A program made the translations under genes and the position numbers. A stretch of DNA of 30,839 nt from Rhodocollybia butyracea (lineage: Eukaryota > Basidiomycota > Agaricomycetes > Agaricales > Omphalotaceae). Positions 1-9,071 of the stretch are shown here, piece after piece; within the stretch, counting starts at the first letter, position 1, and the number at the start of each line of letters is the position of its first letter. The notes beneath the pieces were generated by a model. The model had not been told where the DNA came from. It was given only the letters and a program-made list of their open reading frames with translations, and searched no databases. The stretch lies in contig JADNRY010000697.1 of NCBI GenBank assembly GCA_015501585.1, forward strand, positions 1 to 30,839, in the 5' to 3' direction.

Positions 1-33
1 CCTCCATCGTTACCACCTTAACTTGCATAGCAT

Positions 34-725
34 CTAGGCTGATATCTTCCATGATCTGAGTCGAATTTGCGGTGAGGGGTGACTCGTTGGAAAAATTTTG
101 CCATGATTCGGTAGGGGGATTTCGGAAGTGGACGTAGGCTCGGCCTGAGCCTGAGCCTGATGGTTATGGTGGCCCTTTTCTCCACTGGGATTCAGGTTCA
201 GAGCGAGGTTCAAGTTGGTATCCGCCGCGCCTGGGGTTCTACATCGTTGTAAAGAAGAGACTCGGCCTCTCTCCACTAGTCGATGCCGATGTACACGTCG
301 TCGGCGATACACATGGATGAAAATACCTATGCCAATGACAAGGACAAACATTGATCCTATCAAAGCTCCTGCAATGGACCCTGCGGAAAAGCTCGTGTGT
401 GCATGTTTGGGTGTAACAGTACTAGTAGGTAGAGAAAAAATATACGTTGATTTGCGAAGTATCAGAAAGGTGGGTTTGACAAACCTAGTACTTGGAGCTG
501 TTGTGACAAAAGAACTAGGAAAGCGACAATGAACTCTTTAGTAGTAGAACTTTTATGATAAAGGAAAATATACGAACGATGAGTGTGTCTGAGTAAGCTT
601 TGTCTAGGGACCCCAGAAGTAGCCGTGGCAAGAGCTGTCGCAGTTGGACCTTCCGTTGGCACTGTGATAACAGAACTAAGGATGCCACTGGCAGAAGGTG
701 GACCAGGTGGAAAGGGCTTAGCCAT
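34..725 (-). CDS. A1: single-pass membrane protein, C-terminally truncated copy
   Basis: Two exons, 574-725 and 34-514, joined by a 59-nt intron (515-573, GT..AG, branch-like CTACTAAAG). The splice is phase 2 and gives an open 210-aa protein. The start MAK matches the starts of the other family members. After a Ser/Thr/Pro-rich region comes a transmembrane helix (IGSMFVLVIGIGIFI) and a basic YRRRR stop-transfer. The last ~28 residues are out of the family frame: after STSEIPLP the frame shifts by one at a run of C (minus-strand ATCCCCC, plus 105-115), and the homologous coiled-coil frame continues to the left edge of the window. Exon 1 is shorter and unlike exon 1 of A2, A5 and A6. Function unknown; possibly a decaying paralogue. 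The splice model comes from paralogue alignment and open frame only. Confidence 0.55.
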
Positions 726-790
726 GGGTGTGGGCTAAAATTTTCAAGAAATGACGAGCCAAACAAGAGAAAGGGATCATACTGGGGTGT

Positions 791-799
791 CCTTTTATA
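791..799 (-). promoter_or_regulatory. TATA box of A1
   Basis: The minus strand reads TATAAAAGG about 66 nt upstream of the A1 ATG, inside a block (GGACACC, TATA, AAGT/AAGGTAAG) conserved upstream of the other A copies. Confidence 0.55.
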
Positions 800-1265
800 G
801 ACTTACCTTGGGACCATCATCTCACCTGTCTGTGTGACAGCGATTGATTGGTGAACTATGTAGTTGGGTAACGAGCTGTTAGGAACAACTTTGAACAAGT
901 CAGGGAACGTTGCATAAGAATGATAGATGTTTTTATGGTTGGATCGACGTCGAGTCATGTGTGAGTGGTGAGAAACAAAGATTTTTTGTGCGTGATTTAT
1001 TGCCGTACCACCGCCATCTATGATCTAAGAGCGTAAACGAGTAGTTGGGTTGACGTCTTGGGCGAGCAAGTGGAAACATGCATTAGATTTTTCTTCTCCT
1101 ATACATTGATCAATGATTGGACCACCCTCGCAATGGAGGTGAGATGATTTCTAATGAACTTTGACTTGCGAAGATAGTGTCCCGTTGTTTTGACTTTGTT
1201 GGACAGTGGTGGTCGCTGCGAGCAAAACTCGGATCACGTACTCTGATCGTTGGTAGATTAGGACC
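800..1265. other. Conserved upstream block of A1, no gene
   Basis: No supported coding sequence. The stretch aligns by eye with DNA upstream of A4 (about 8560-8920) and A5 (about 19760-20150): shared pieces include agtagttgggtt, ggaaacatgcatta and ggtggtcgct. It is the upstream half of the duplicated A block. Family B, expected next in this block, is absent here. Confidence 0.5.
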
Positions 1266-1269
1266 ACTG

Positions 1270-1420
1270 ACGTATACGAAGGTCCACTCCGAGTCTATTT
1301 ATCCTTCTAACAAGTTACTTTTAATAAACACGAAGACTCCTGTAAAATTGATAATGAAAATTGGAGCCCCTGCAAGATCATGATAATTAAACGGGATGGA
1401 AAGTTATGAATATATTTGAC
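1270..1420 (+). pseudogene. Relic of amino-acid permease 3' end (D)
   Basis: The DNA aligns weakly but collinearly with the 3' end of the permease pseudogene at 29441-29611: ccgagtc near 1288, aacaagttactt, then aaattggagcc, gcaagatcatgat and gggatgg. It lies downstream of A2 in the same convergent arrangement seen for D2 and A6. Too decayed to code for anything. Confidence 0.35.
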
Positions 1421-1427
1421 TCTTGAT

Positions 1428-2880
1428 TCACGAGGATCCATATGTTGGTGGAGGTGTATCTAAGTGTACGTCCCCTGTGATATCAAGCTGGGATTCAAGA
1501 TGGCGTATATGCTCTGCCATCCTGCTGATTGTAGCTCCCATTCTTACTACCTGAGTTTGCATATCATCCTGGTTAACCCTATCTTCCTGGATCTGAGTCG
1601 AGGTTGGAATCAGGTGAGGTTCACTAGAAAAACTAGGAGGAAGTTCTGGCTGCCAGGGCATTTCAGAAGTGGATGTAAGCTCGGATTGAGGTTGAGCCTG
1701 CGGATTGGGTATGTGTATGATGCTAGTATGGTGGACCTTTTCTTGAGTTATGCCACTGGGATCCAGATTCAGAGCGAGGTTTAAGTCAGTGTCTGCACTG
1801 GGCAATTTATCTTGCTGCAAAGGAGAGACACGGCATGCCTCCATTTCTCGACACCGACGTTCATGTCGTCGGCGATACATACAGATGCAGATGCCTATGG
1901 TTAAGGCAAGGGCCAACACTGATCCCACCACAGCCCCTGCAATAGGCCTTGCGGAAAGAGTGCGTGTGTGCTTGCCAGTGGTATTTGGAGCGGGGGTAAC
2001 AGCACTGCTAAGTTGGGGAGGGAGATTGGTTTGCCACTTGGAAGAATCAGAAAGCCAGGTTTGACAAACCTTGTGGTTGGAGCTATTGTAATTGACTTGG
2101 AAGGACTGGTACTGTATAATTACGATTATAAGTTCATGGGGTGTTACGCGTTATGCCCTAAGTTCAAATATCACATGTTCAGGCCGGAAAATGATGCGTT
2201 GTGAATTACTAAGTTCAGTTCATTCCGGCGTAGCCGGCCAAAAAAATTGTTATGTTTTATGATTTTTTTGGAATTCAAGTAGTTCAAGGGGGGCTGTTAT
2301 GTGTTACGAATTAAAATGGGCCTAGTTCAGGGGTGCCCGTTATGCGTTATGTGAACTTATGGTCATAATTATACAGTAGTATCATAGTATGGGCCATGAA
2401 CTGTTAGGACCTTTATGAGAATGAGGGACGCAAACATTGAAGTGGATGTAGATGGTGTAAGTGGATTAGTAGTAGCATGTGGCCCAAAGGGTGGGGGTGT
2501 AACAGTGCTAGTAGGTGGGGAAGGAAAGTTGGTTTGCGAAGTTGAATTGGAAAGGTAGGTTTGACAAACCTGGTAGCTGGAGAGGCTGTTGTTGCAATTG
2601 ACATACTGGAAAGACTAGTAATATGTATCATTAACTGTTAGATCTTTTATGAAAATGGGAGATCTACGAACAAAGTTGACTGAGGTAATATAGACAGTGG
2701 CTCAATAATTGTCACAGTCCGAGCCGTGAGAGCTGTTACATGTGAGAATTCTGTTGACTCTGCGGTGGTAGCTGTATGAGACGGAGGATGACCTTGCGCT
2801 GAGCCTAGAACTGGCGCAGCATGGACAGACCACTGAGTACAGCCAGTATTCATTGCCCCATTGACATCAAGCTTCGCCAT
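1428..2880 (-). CDS. A2: intact single-pass membrane protein with coiled coil and C-terminal PPxY
   Basis: Best-preserved family member. Exons are 2668-2880, 2432-2614 and 1428-2105, all phase 0, giving 357 aa. Intron 1 (2615-2667) is GT..AG with CTAAC. Intron 2 (2106-2431) has GC instead of GT at the position homologous to the other copies and is swollen by a MITE; without it about 59 nt remain. A GT donor 21 nt downstream would also keep phase 0. Start: MAKLDV, shared with A4 and A5. There is no hydrophobic signal peptide. Residues about 1-185 are Ser/Thr/Pro rich and hold two repeats of a motif like SFQ..YNSS..(Q/K)VCQT.LS.SS..QTN. The transmembrane helix is at about 187-209 (GAVVGSVLALALTIGICIC) followed by YRRRH. 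A coiled coil lies at about 318-339 and the end is TPPPTYGSS. PPTY fits a WW-domain ligand. Role inferred only: a membrane adaptor, possibly for an Rsp5/Nedd4-type ubiquitin ligase. A TATA box sits 54 nt upstream. Confidence 0.65.
2112..2376. mobile_element. 265-bp MITE inside intron 2 of A2
   Basis: The ends are imperfect inverted repeats: left 2112-2136 and the reverse complement of 2352-2376 agree at 22 of 25 bases, beginning CTGTATAATTA. A TA dinucleotide flanks both sides (2110-2111, 2377-2378), as expected of a Tc1/mariner-type target duplication. The interior has further short palindromes (GTTACGCGTTATG, CCGGAA..TTCCGG) and repeated AGTTCA, and no coding capacity. The insertion site lies just before the CAG splice acceptor of the A2 last exon. 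Confidence 0.8.
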
Positions 2881-2933
2881 AGGGCAGGGGCGAAAACTGC
2901 CAGAGAGAGTGGGATCATCGGGGTGTCCTTCAA

Positions 2934-2940
2934 CTATATA
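2934..2940 (-). promoter_or_regulatory. TATA box of A2
   Basis: Minus-strand TATATAG, 54 nt upstream of the A2 ATG, in the same conserved context (GATAAGTATATAGTTGAAGG) as A3 and A5. Confidence 0.5.
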
Positions 2941-3985
2941 CTTATCTTGTGACCATCATCACTTCGATATCAAACCTGCCTCCACAAATTTGATGTAGTT
3001 GGGTAACTAGATGTTAGAAGAGGTTGGGTGTTAAAAAAGATATTTGAAGCTCTTTGTGTGCTCGATTTATGGCAATACCAAGAGTTAAAGCATAAATCTT
3101 GGCTTAAATAACTACAGGGGAGTGGAAAAAGTGTTAGATTTTTGTCCCTGTGTGGAGACCATCACAGTGGACTCGAATGGAGCTGAGATGATTCCTAATG
3201 AAATAAGCTCAAAGCAAACTGGAAATCTTGCAAACACTGCCAAAGATGGCATCACATTGTTTGCTTTATGGGATGGCAGTTGCTTTGAGCTCACAACTGG
3301 GATCATGTACTTTGGTATGTTAATCATGGGTTCGATTGGTATAACTGAAAGTTGGGCGGTGTACAATCTTCTCCATTTGCCCCAATAAACATTGCACTCA
3401 AGTAGTAGGTGATTGATACTCATTTTGGATGCCCTGGGGTGTTGCTTATCTGGCAGCCAAGGCGACCTTGTGTTGTTTATTGGTCTTTTTGACCCCTAGT
3501 GACCTCTGCGCAATTCAGATGACTTAAATCCTATCATCTCAAGTGCAATATCAAGTAACAAATGATTTCCATCATGAGATGATGTAGTATTATCGTCCGT
3601 GGATATGGTGCAAATGGTACCACAGCCGTGTACTTTGTTTTGACAAAGGGTACTAACTTCTAAGCCTGATTGAAGCCTGAGTAAATACACTTAGCACCAT
3701 GTACATGTAAGGCTTGGGGCTTGGGAACAGCTGTGTGCTCAATGGTACTTATACCAGGACTGACATGGGTAGTGAGTGTTGGATTAGGATTTGTTGTTAC
3801 AAGCTCGTAATCTAACGTAGGTATAAAGCTGTAGTCAGCGGATGCATTCTGCATCCGTTTGTCTCTCTCTTCTGACCATCACGGAGAGGACAACCGGAAT
3901 ACACTCGTTGCTGCTTGTTTTCCCTCAGGAGCCTATATCACAACAGTGAGCAGGTCATATGGGTATCTTATTTTTTGTTCGCAAA
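2941..3985. other. Upstream DNA of A2 and downstream DNA of A3, no supported gene
   Basis: The first ~500 bp match the upstream block of A5 (about 19752-20300), including gaaagttgggcggtg and gacccctagtg.cct.tgcgc near 3493-3512. The open frames here do not carry over into the homologous DNA, so I treat them as chance. From about 3660 to 3985 I see no recognisable feature apart from the 3' flank of A3. Confidence 0.5.
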
Positions 3986-5337
3986 TCAAGATATGTATGT
4001 TGGCGGAGGTGTACCAGAATCTCCGTCCCCTGTTATGTCAAGCTGGGTTTCGAGATGACGTATATGTTCTGCCATTCTCCCAATTGTAACACCCATTCTT
4101 ACCACCTGAGCTTGCATATCACTACTATCCTGGATCTGAGTCGAGGCTGGAATGAGGGGTGATTCACTGAAAATATTTGCAGGGGGTTCTGGTTGAATGG
4201 TTTCAGAAGTGGATGCAGGCTCAGGCCCAGGTTGAGCCTGAGGATTGGGTATGGGTATGAAGTTGATATGGTGACCCTTTTCTTGCGTTAATATGCTGCC
4301 AGGATCTAGATTCGGAGCGAGTCTCAATTTGGCATCTGCACCCGAAGTCTTATGTTGCTGCAACGGAGAGACACGGCCTGCCTCCATTTTTCGATGCCGA
4401 CGTTCATGTCGTCGGCGATACATGCGGATGAAGACGAATATGCCTATGGCAAGGACAAATATTGAGCCTATCACAATACCTGCAATGGGCCCTGCGGAAA
4501 GGCCCGTGTGTGCATGTTTGGTGGTATCTGGAGTGGGGGCAACAGCATGACTAGGGAGGGGAGGGACATTGGTTTGCGATTTTGAAGCTGTCGCCATGAG
4601 GAAAGAACTAGTAGTATTGAGTCTATGGATAATAAAATGTTAGAGCCTTGATAATGAGCATGTTGGGGAATGGAAAATCTACGAACAATGAAGGTGGTGT
4701 GAGTGGGACAGTAGTAGTGGCTGTTGCACTGGCTCCGGGTGGAGCGGGGGTAACAGTACTAGTAACACTACGTAAGGAATTTCAAGGAAGAGGTTGGCTT
4801 GTGAAGAATCAGAAAGGTGAATATGACAAACCTGGTAGTTAGAGCTGTTGTGACTGAAGAACTAGTAGTATGGCCAATGAACTATTAGTAATAGAACCTT
4901 ACGAGAATGAGAGATTTACAAACAATGAAGGTGATAAAGACAGTGTAATAGCTGTGGTAGCTGTGGCAAGTGGGGCGGGGGTAACAGGACTACTAGTAGT
5001 ACGAGTCTGAGCTAGTGACCTTCAAGAAAAATTAGTCTGTAAAGAATCTGAAGGCGGGGAGGGCTATGACAAACGTGGTAGAAGTTGAAGATGTTGTGGC
5101 TGAAGGACTAGTAGTATGGCCAATGAGCTGTTAGAACTTTTATGAGAATGGGAGATCTACGAACATTGAAGGTTCGGACTCTGCAGACAGCAGTGAACTA
5201 ATTGGCGGTGTAAATACTGTACCAGATGGATTTGGTCGTGCTGGGTCATGAAAGGCTTAGCAAGCAAGGAAACACGCGGGGTTGAACTACGCACAGCCTT
5301 TCAGCGACCTGAGGAGTATGACATCAACCTTTGCCAT
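3986..5337 (-). pseudogene. A3: single-pass membrane protein with duplicated middle exon, probably not full length
   Basis: The last exon (3986-4607) is fully open and well conserved: SKSQTNVPPLPS, transmembrane GIVIGSIFVLAIGIFVFI, YRRRHERRHRK, then a coiled coil (IGRMAEHIRHLETQL) and terminal TPPPTYIS. Upstream come two tandem copies of the middle exon (4683-4861, 4920-5107), each bounded by GT..AG with CTAAC or CTAAT branch sites. The inner copy joins the last exon in frame (phase 2). The outer copy has stops in all three frames. Exon 1 starts MAKVDV at 5337 but reaches a stop within 17 codons. A shorter product starting at an inner ATG (4597) and holding TM, coiled coil and PPxY is possible. 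Regulation: TATA box 115 nt upstream of the 5337 ATG. Confidence 0.55.
4683..5107 (-). repeat. Tandem duplication of the family-A middle exon with its intron
   Basis: Two copies, 4920-5107 and 4683-4861, share acceptor context (ATACTACTAG then TTCAGYCACAACA), the YQVC-type motif region, the GTTACCCCCGC tract and the donor end (CTTCATTGTT). The introns are homologous too. The same module occurs once in A2 (2432-2614), A5 (19209-19389) and A6 (about 30360-30560), and the 5' part of every last exon is a diverged copy of it. Confidence 0.65.
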
Positions 5338-5451
5338 TGGGTGTGTGCTAAAATTTCAGGAATTAAAGCATCCAAGAAAGCGTCAAGCGAGTGTGGTGGG
5401 GCGAAACTTGAAGAAAACGGGATCACGGGTTGGAATATTCTTCAACTTCAA

Positions 5452-5458
5452 CTATATA
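5452..5458 (-). promoter_or_regulatory. TATA box of A3
   Basis: Minus-strand TATATAG in the conserved context GATAAGTATATAGTTGAAG upstream of the MAKVDV start. Confidence 0.45.
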
Positions 5459-6689
5459 CTTATCTTCAAGGGACCATCATCGCCTCAACATCACCTAACG
5501 GTGCCTTCACGGAGATTGATCAATGAACTATGTATGTAGGTGGGTAATGAGATGTTAGGAAGGTTGCATGGTGAGTGTGAGTCGTATAGGAAGAAAACAA
5601 CCACTTTGGTTACTCGATTCCAAGACATCGCAGATTGTAGTTCAACCGCCATTCAAGAGAAAGCACAGATAACTGGAAGCATGGATTAAGTAGATTCTTC
5701 TTGTATGCATTGATCAGACCATGGAGTCGAGATGGTTCCTAAGAAAACAGACTGGGAATTTTACGAAGATGGTGTCAGTTGCTTTGAGCCCGGGCCGAAA
5801 GCTCAGACTATGTACCTGCCATCAAGTGCAATGTATTTTGGTACTTTGGTATCATCCTAAGTTTGAGATCATTGGTATATCTGAAACTTAAAGTTGGGCA
5901 GATAGATAGATAGATGGATAGAGATAGAGGGCCCAGACTGTGGTCCCAAAGCTGGGACAGAGATGGTAGCAGGTGTCGAAACTACTTAATGTAAAGGCCA
6001 ACTTAGTACAGTAAAATAGATCGTGCATTACCCAACAAGAAGACTCTGGAGGAAAATGGCGATTGGGCAAAACCACGTCCCCATGCAGGCGTAACTGCAC
6101 TGTCATCATTTTGGCACTTGCTGTACCATGGCCCGGGACAGCTTCTCGCAGAACCCTCATCTACAGGAGTTGCCTAATCGACCCAGTGACGAGACCAGCG
6201 CACCGCCACCTCAAGGTGTTACGCGGAAGAAAAATATCATACGAGTCATTTGCCTCTTCTTCGCTGGATCCGTAAGAAACGAGTCGGTCGACGGTTAAGC
6301 TTTAAGGATGAAGTTTACTGAAGACCAAATTAGAACTGTCTCGTGAACTTTAAAATTTGCAACGGCAGGAACCGCGGTCTGCGAAAACATAGCTTGTTTG
6401 AGTACTTAGTGTACGATTGTCTCAGTTTGCTCCCAATAAAGATTGTAGGTGCCTGGCACGGTGTTTATCTGGATGGCCAGCTTGATGGCCAGTTAGTAAT
6501 TAAGATGACCATGTCTTCTATCGTTTATGGGCCGCGGCTGTCTTTCAGACCCAAAACCTAACCCCCCCCCTAATGACCTCTGCGCAACCCCGGGGACTTC
6601 TGAAATTACAAAATTCTATCCAGCTCTAGTTTGGTAACCAATCCCTCTGGGCTGTCGAATTCAAGAAACCCTAGTTTTCAGTGTGATGA
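5459..6689. other. A3/B1 intergenic block, no supported gene
   Basis: The first ~450 bp continue the conserved A upstream block (gcattgatcagacc, gaaacagactggg.attttacgaagatgg). The rest has diverged. It holds a GATA microsatellite and, at 6560-6590, the ctaatgacctctgcgcaa remnant also found near 3500 and, split by an insertion, at 20300/21090. Open frames here show no family resemblance. Confidence 0.5.
5901..5928. repeat. GATA microsatellite
   Basis: Imperfect run of GATA units (gatagatagatagatggata, then gagatag). Confidence 0.8.
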
Positions 6690-7590
6690 CGTATACTAGC
6701 GCCCGTAAATATTGTGCCGAGCCGGCACACTTGGTCTTGACAAATCACGTCGACAATATTTTTGTTCGCTCTGGCCGACTATGTAGCCCTACGACAACCG
6801 TTGAAACAGTTGAAACAGTGACGACGGTGGACAATCATTCTTGCCTACACTTTCGAGACACCTGCACCAAAACCTAGTCAGCCTTTACTTCCTCGGTCTC
6901 GCCTTCGAGCACTGCATCCGCAGCTACTCATCCAGCGCCAACTCTCATGTGCTCTGTCTCCGGACACTCCATTCGGCGGTAGGCATTTGCGTCGGTCGTC
7001 CTGTTGCTCCCGCCCTCCCAGCTGGTTTTACCGAATCGGCCTTTGGTTCACTTCGCACACACGCATCGCAAACTTGGCAAAACCCGCAACAGCTCGCCCA
7101 TTCGAATGATCTGGCGGTAGCATTGTGATTTGGATGATATCAATATAATTGTGAGTTGACTCTTTTTTCCCTTTCCCTTTTCCTCTCCCTCTATTTCCCT
7201 ATTTCGTGTTTCTTCTCGTCACATTGACTACCACCGACTAACGTACTTCTTATTCTTACTCTTATCCTGGATCCTGGTGCCCACAGTCCCTCTACCACAA
7301 ATTCATCCCACCAAGCATCCAACGGGCCTCATCCCACCGTACTTCGAATCTGCATGTAAAGGGAGGGAAGAGTCCGTAGACGCCTGACGCGGCTGGGAGA
7401 AGACCTTCATTTCCGCTGTTCTAGCGCCCCGCCGTTTTGTATGCTCCTGCGATACCAGCGCCTACGTGAGGCGGAAGTGGAAGTGGGAGTGGAAGTAACA
7501 TCTGAAGGTCCCGCTTCAGCGAAGCCGAGCAGGAGCAGGAAATGGTGTCGGAAGTGGAAGGCCCTACACCCCACTCCTGGAATCCGTCGA
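6690..7590 (+). pseudogene. B1: decayed copy of unrecognised multi-exon gene
   Basis: Aligns with B2 over the 5' leader (tagcgcccgtaaatattgtgcc, then ttcgctctggccgact) and the first exon (cagtgacgacggtgg, acctgcaccaaaacc). The start codon region is changed: acaatgtccaacgtt in B2 is acgacaaccgttgaa here. The middle of the gene is missing. A later exon is recognisable at 7050-7126 (residues like ASQTWQNPQQLAHSND), followed by a GTGAGT donor at about 7151, a pyrimidine-rich intron, and an exon after CCCACAG at about 7288 (LPQIHPTKHPTGLIPPYF in one frame). It abuts the 3' end of A4 near 7625. Function unknown. Confidence 0.5.
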
Positions 7591-7629
7591 CCAAGTCGTC
7601 AAACCACCACGCTCCATCTCCCCGAGAAG

Positions 7630-8454
7630 AACATATGTACGTTGGCGGAGGTGTATAAGAATCCCATCCCCTGTTATATCATCAAGCTGGGTTTCGAGAT
7701 GCCGTATCTGCTCTGCCATTCTGCCGATTGTAGCCTCCATTCTTACCATCTTAACGTTGACATCTTCCTGGGCCTGAGTCGAGACTGGAGTGAGGGGTGA
7801 CTCAATGGGAGGAGTTGGAGGAAGGTCTGGTTGGGGATTTCGAAAGGGGAGAGTGTAGACTCGGCTTGCCAAGCCGGAGGGTTGGGTATGGGTATGATGC
7901 TGTCGCGGTTATAATGACCCTTTTCTTGTGTAATGTCCAGAGTCAGAATGGTGCCATTCAAATCGGTGTCTGCGTGGGCCGTTTGTTGTAAAGGAGATAC
8001 ACGGCGTGCCTCCATTTGTTGATGCCGATTTCCACGCCGTCGGCGAAACACACGGATGAAGACACTTATGCCTAAAAGGACAAGTATCGATCCTACGACA
8101 GCTCCTGCAATGGGCCCTGCGGAAAGCGTGTGTGTGTCTTTAATGGTGGCACTTGAGGGCTGAGCGGGGATAGTAGTACTAGGAAGGCAAGGGAGATTGG
8201 TTTGCAAGTCGGGACAACAGAAAGGTCAAACCTGGCAGCTGGAATTACAATTGTTGTGGTACTAGAAGTAGTAGGCTCCCGAATACTAGTAATCACCGTG
8301 CCATCAGATGTGCCTACTGGAAAGTAGCCTCATTATGCACAAGGGAGGAGATTACTAATTAGCGGACTCAGATGGATAAATAATTAGCGGATTCGGATGG
8401 ATAAAACTGAGCACGCTTATTCCTCACCTCACCGATGACATCAAGCTTCGCCAT
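7630..8454 (-). pseudogene. A4: broken single-pass membrane protein copy
   Basis: Exon 1 keeps only MAKLDV (ATG at 8454), then the family sequence is lost and a stop follows. In the last exon the VCQT motif region has lost about 8 nt, giving GTT TGA. Downstream, transmembrane GAVVGSILVLLGISVFI and FRRRRGNRHQQ are clear, but the frame shifts after SPFEIP near a CCCC run (about 7852-7860) into a second frame carrying ESPLTPVSTQ, the coiled coil (IGRMAEQIRHLETQL) and a PPPTY-coding stretch that is again shifted. At least three lesions make this a pseudogene. It is head-to-head with B2 and tail-to-tail with B1. Confidence 0.7.
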
Positions 8455-8543
8455 GAGTATGTGCGAAAATTTGAAGAATTAAAGCGTCAAACAAGTGCGG
8501 TGGGGCGGAACAAGAGAATGAGATGGTAGGGCTCCTCAAGGCC

Positions 8544-8550
8544 CTATATA
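8544..8550 (-). promoter_or_regulatory. TATA box of A4
   Basis: Minus-strand TATATAG in the conserved context CCAAGGTAAGTATATAGGG, 90 nt upstream of the remnant A4 ATG. Confidence 0.4.
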
Positions 8551-9071
8551 CTTACCTTGGATCATCCTCCTCACCATGATGCCCTATGTGCACACAGCTG
8601 ATCGGCGATATGTACTGAGCTGGGTAACGAACTGTTCGGAATCTAGGTGTTTTCATGGCGGGATAAGAGATCTATTGTGAGTCTTGGTGAGTGGTAGAAG
8701 AAGTAATAAGCACTTTGAGTAAGCCATAATGCAGCCGCCATTTGAGACCGCGCAGGAAAGTAGTTGGGTTAGCGAGCGAGCGGAAACATGCATTACTTGG
8801 ATTTTCTTGTGTGCATTGACCTTGATCGGAGCAGATGATTCTTAATAAAACAGAACTGTGATGTGAGAATTGTTGGATGGTGGTCGCTTTGAGCAGAAGT
8901 TCGGAACTCGTCCAAGAACTCGTCAAAACATCACAACCCTCTTGCAACCGTCTGATGACGTAGAATTAGCGCCGGTAGATACGGTGCCGAAGCGGCGCCC
9001 CATCCAACGCTGTTGACAAATTACATCGACGATCATTTGAATTGTTTTTCGCTCTGGCCGACTAGACGACA
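8551..9071. other. Divergent A4/B2 intergenic region (putative shared promoter)
   Basis: About 520 bp between the A4 TATA and the B2 ATG, with no gene. The A-proximal half matches DNA upstream of A1, A2 and A5. The B-proximal ~130 bp (gacgtagaattagcgccggtagatacggtgccgaa, in two short conserved blocks) matches the leaders of B1, B3 and B4. Conservation in every copy suggests control elements for both genes, but this may only reflect recent duplication. Confidence 0.45.

Noticed and set aside
3122..3388. Open frames upstream of A2 on both strands
   Set aside because: The homologous DNA upstream of A5 does not keep any of these frames, so they are chance frames in conserved non-coding DNA.
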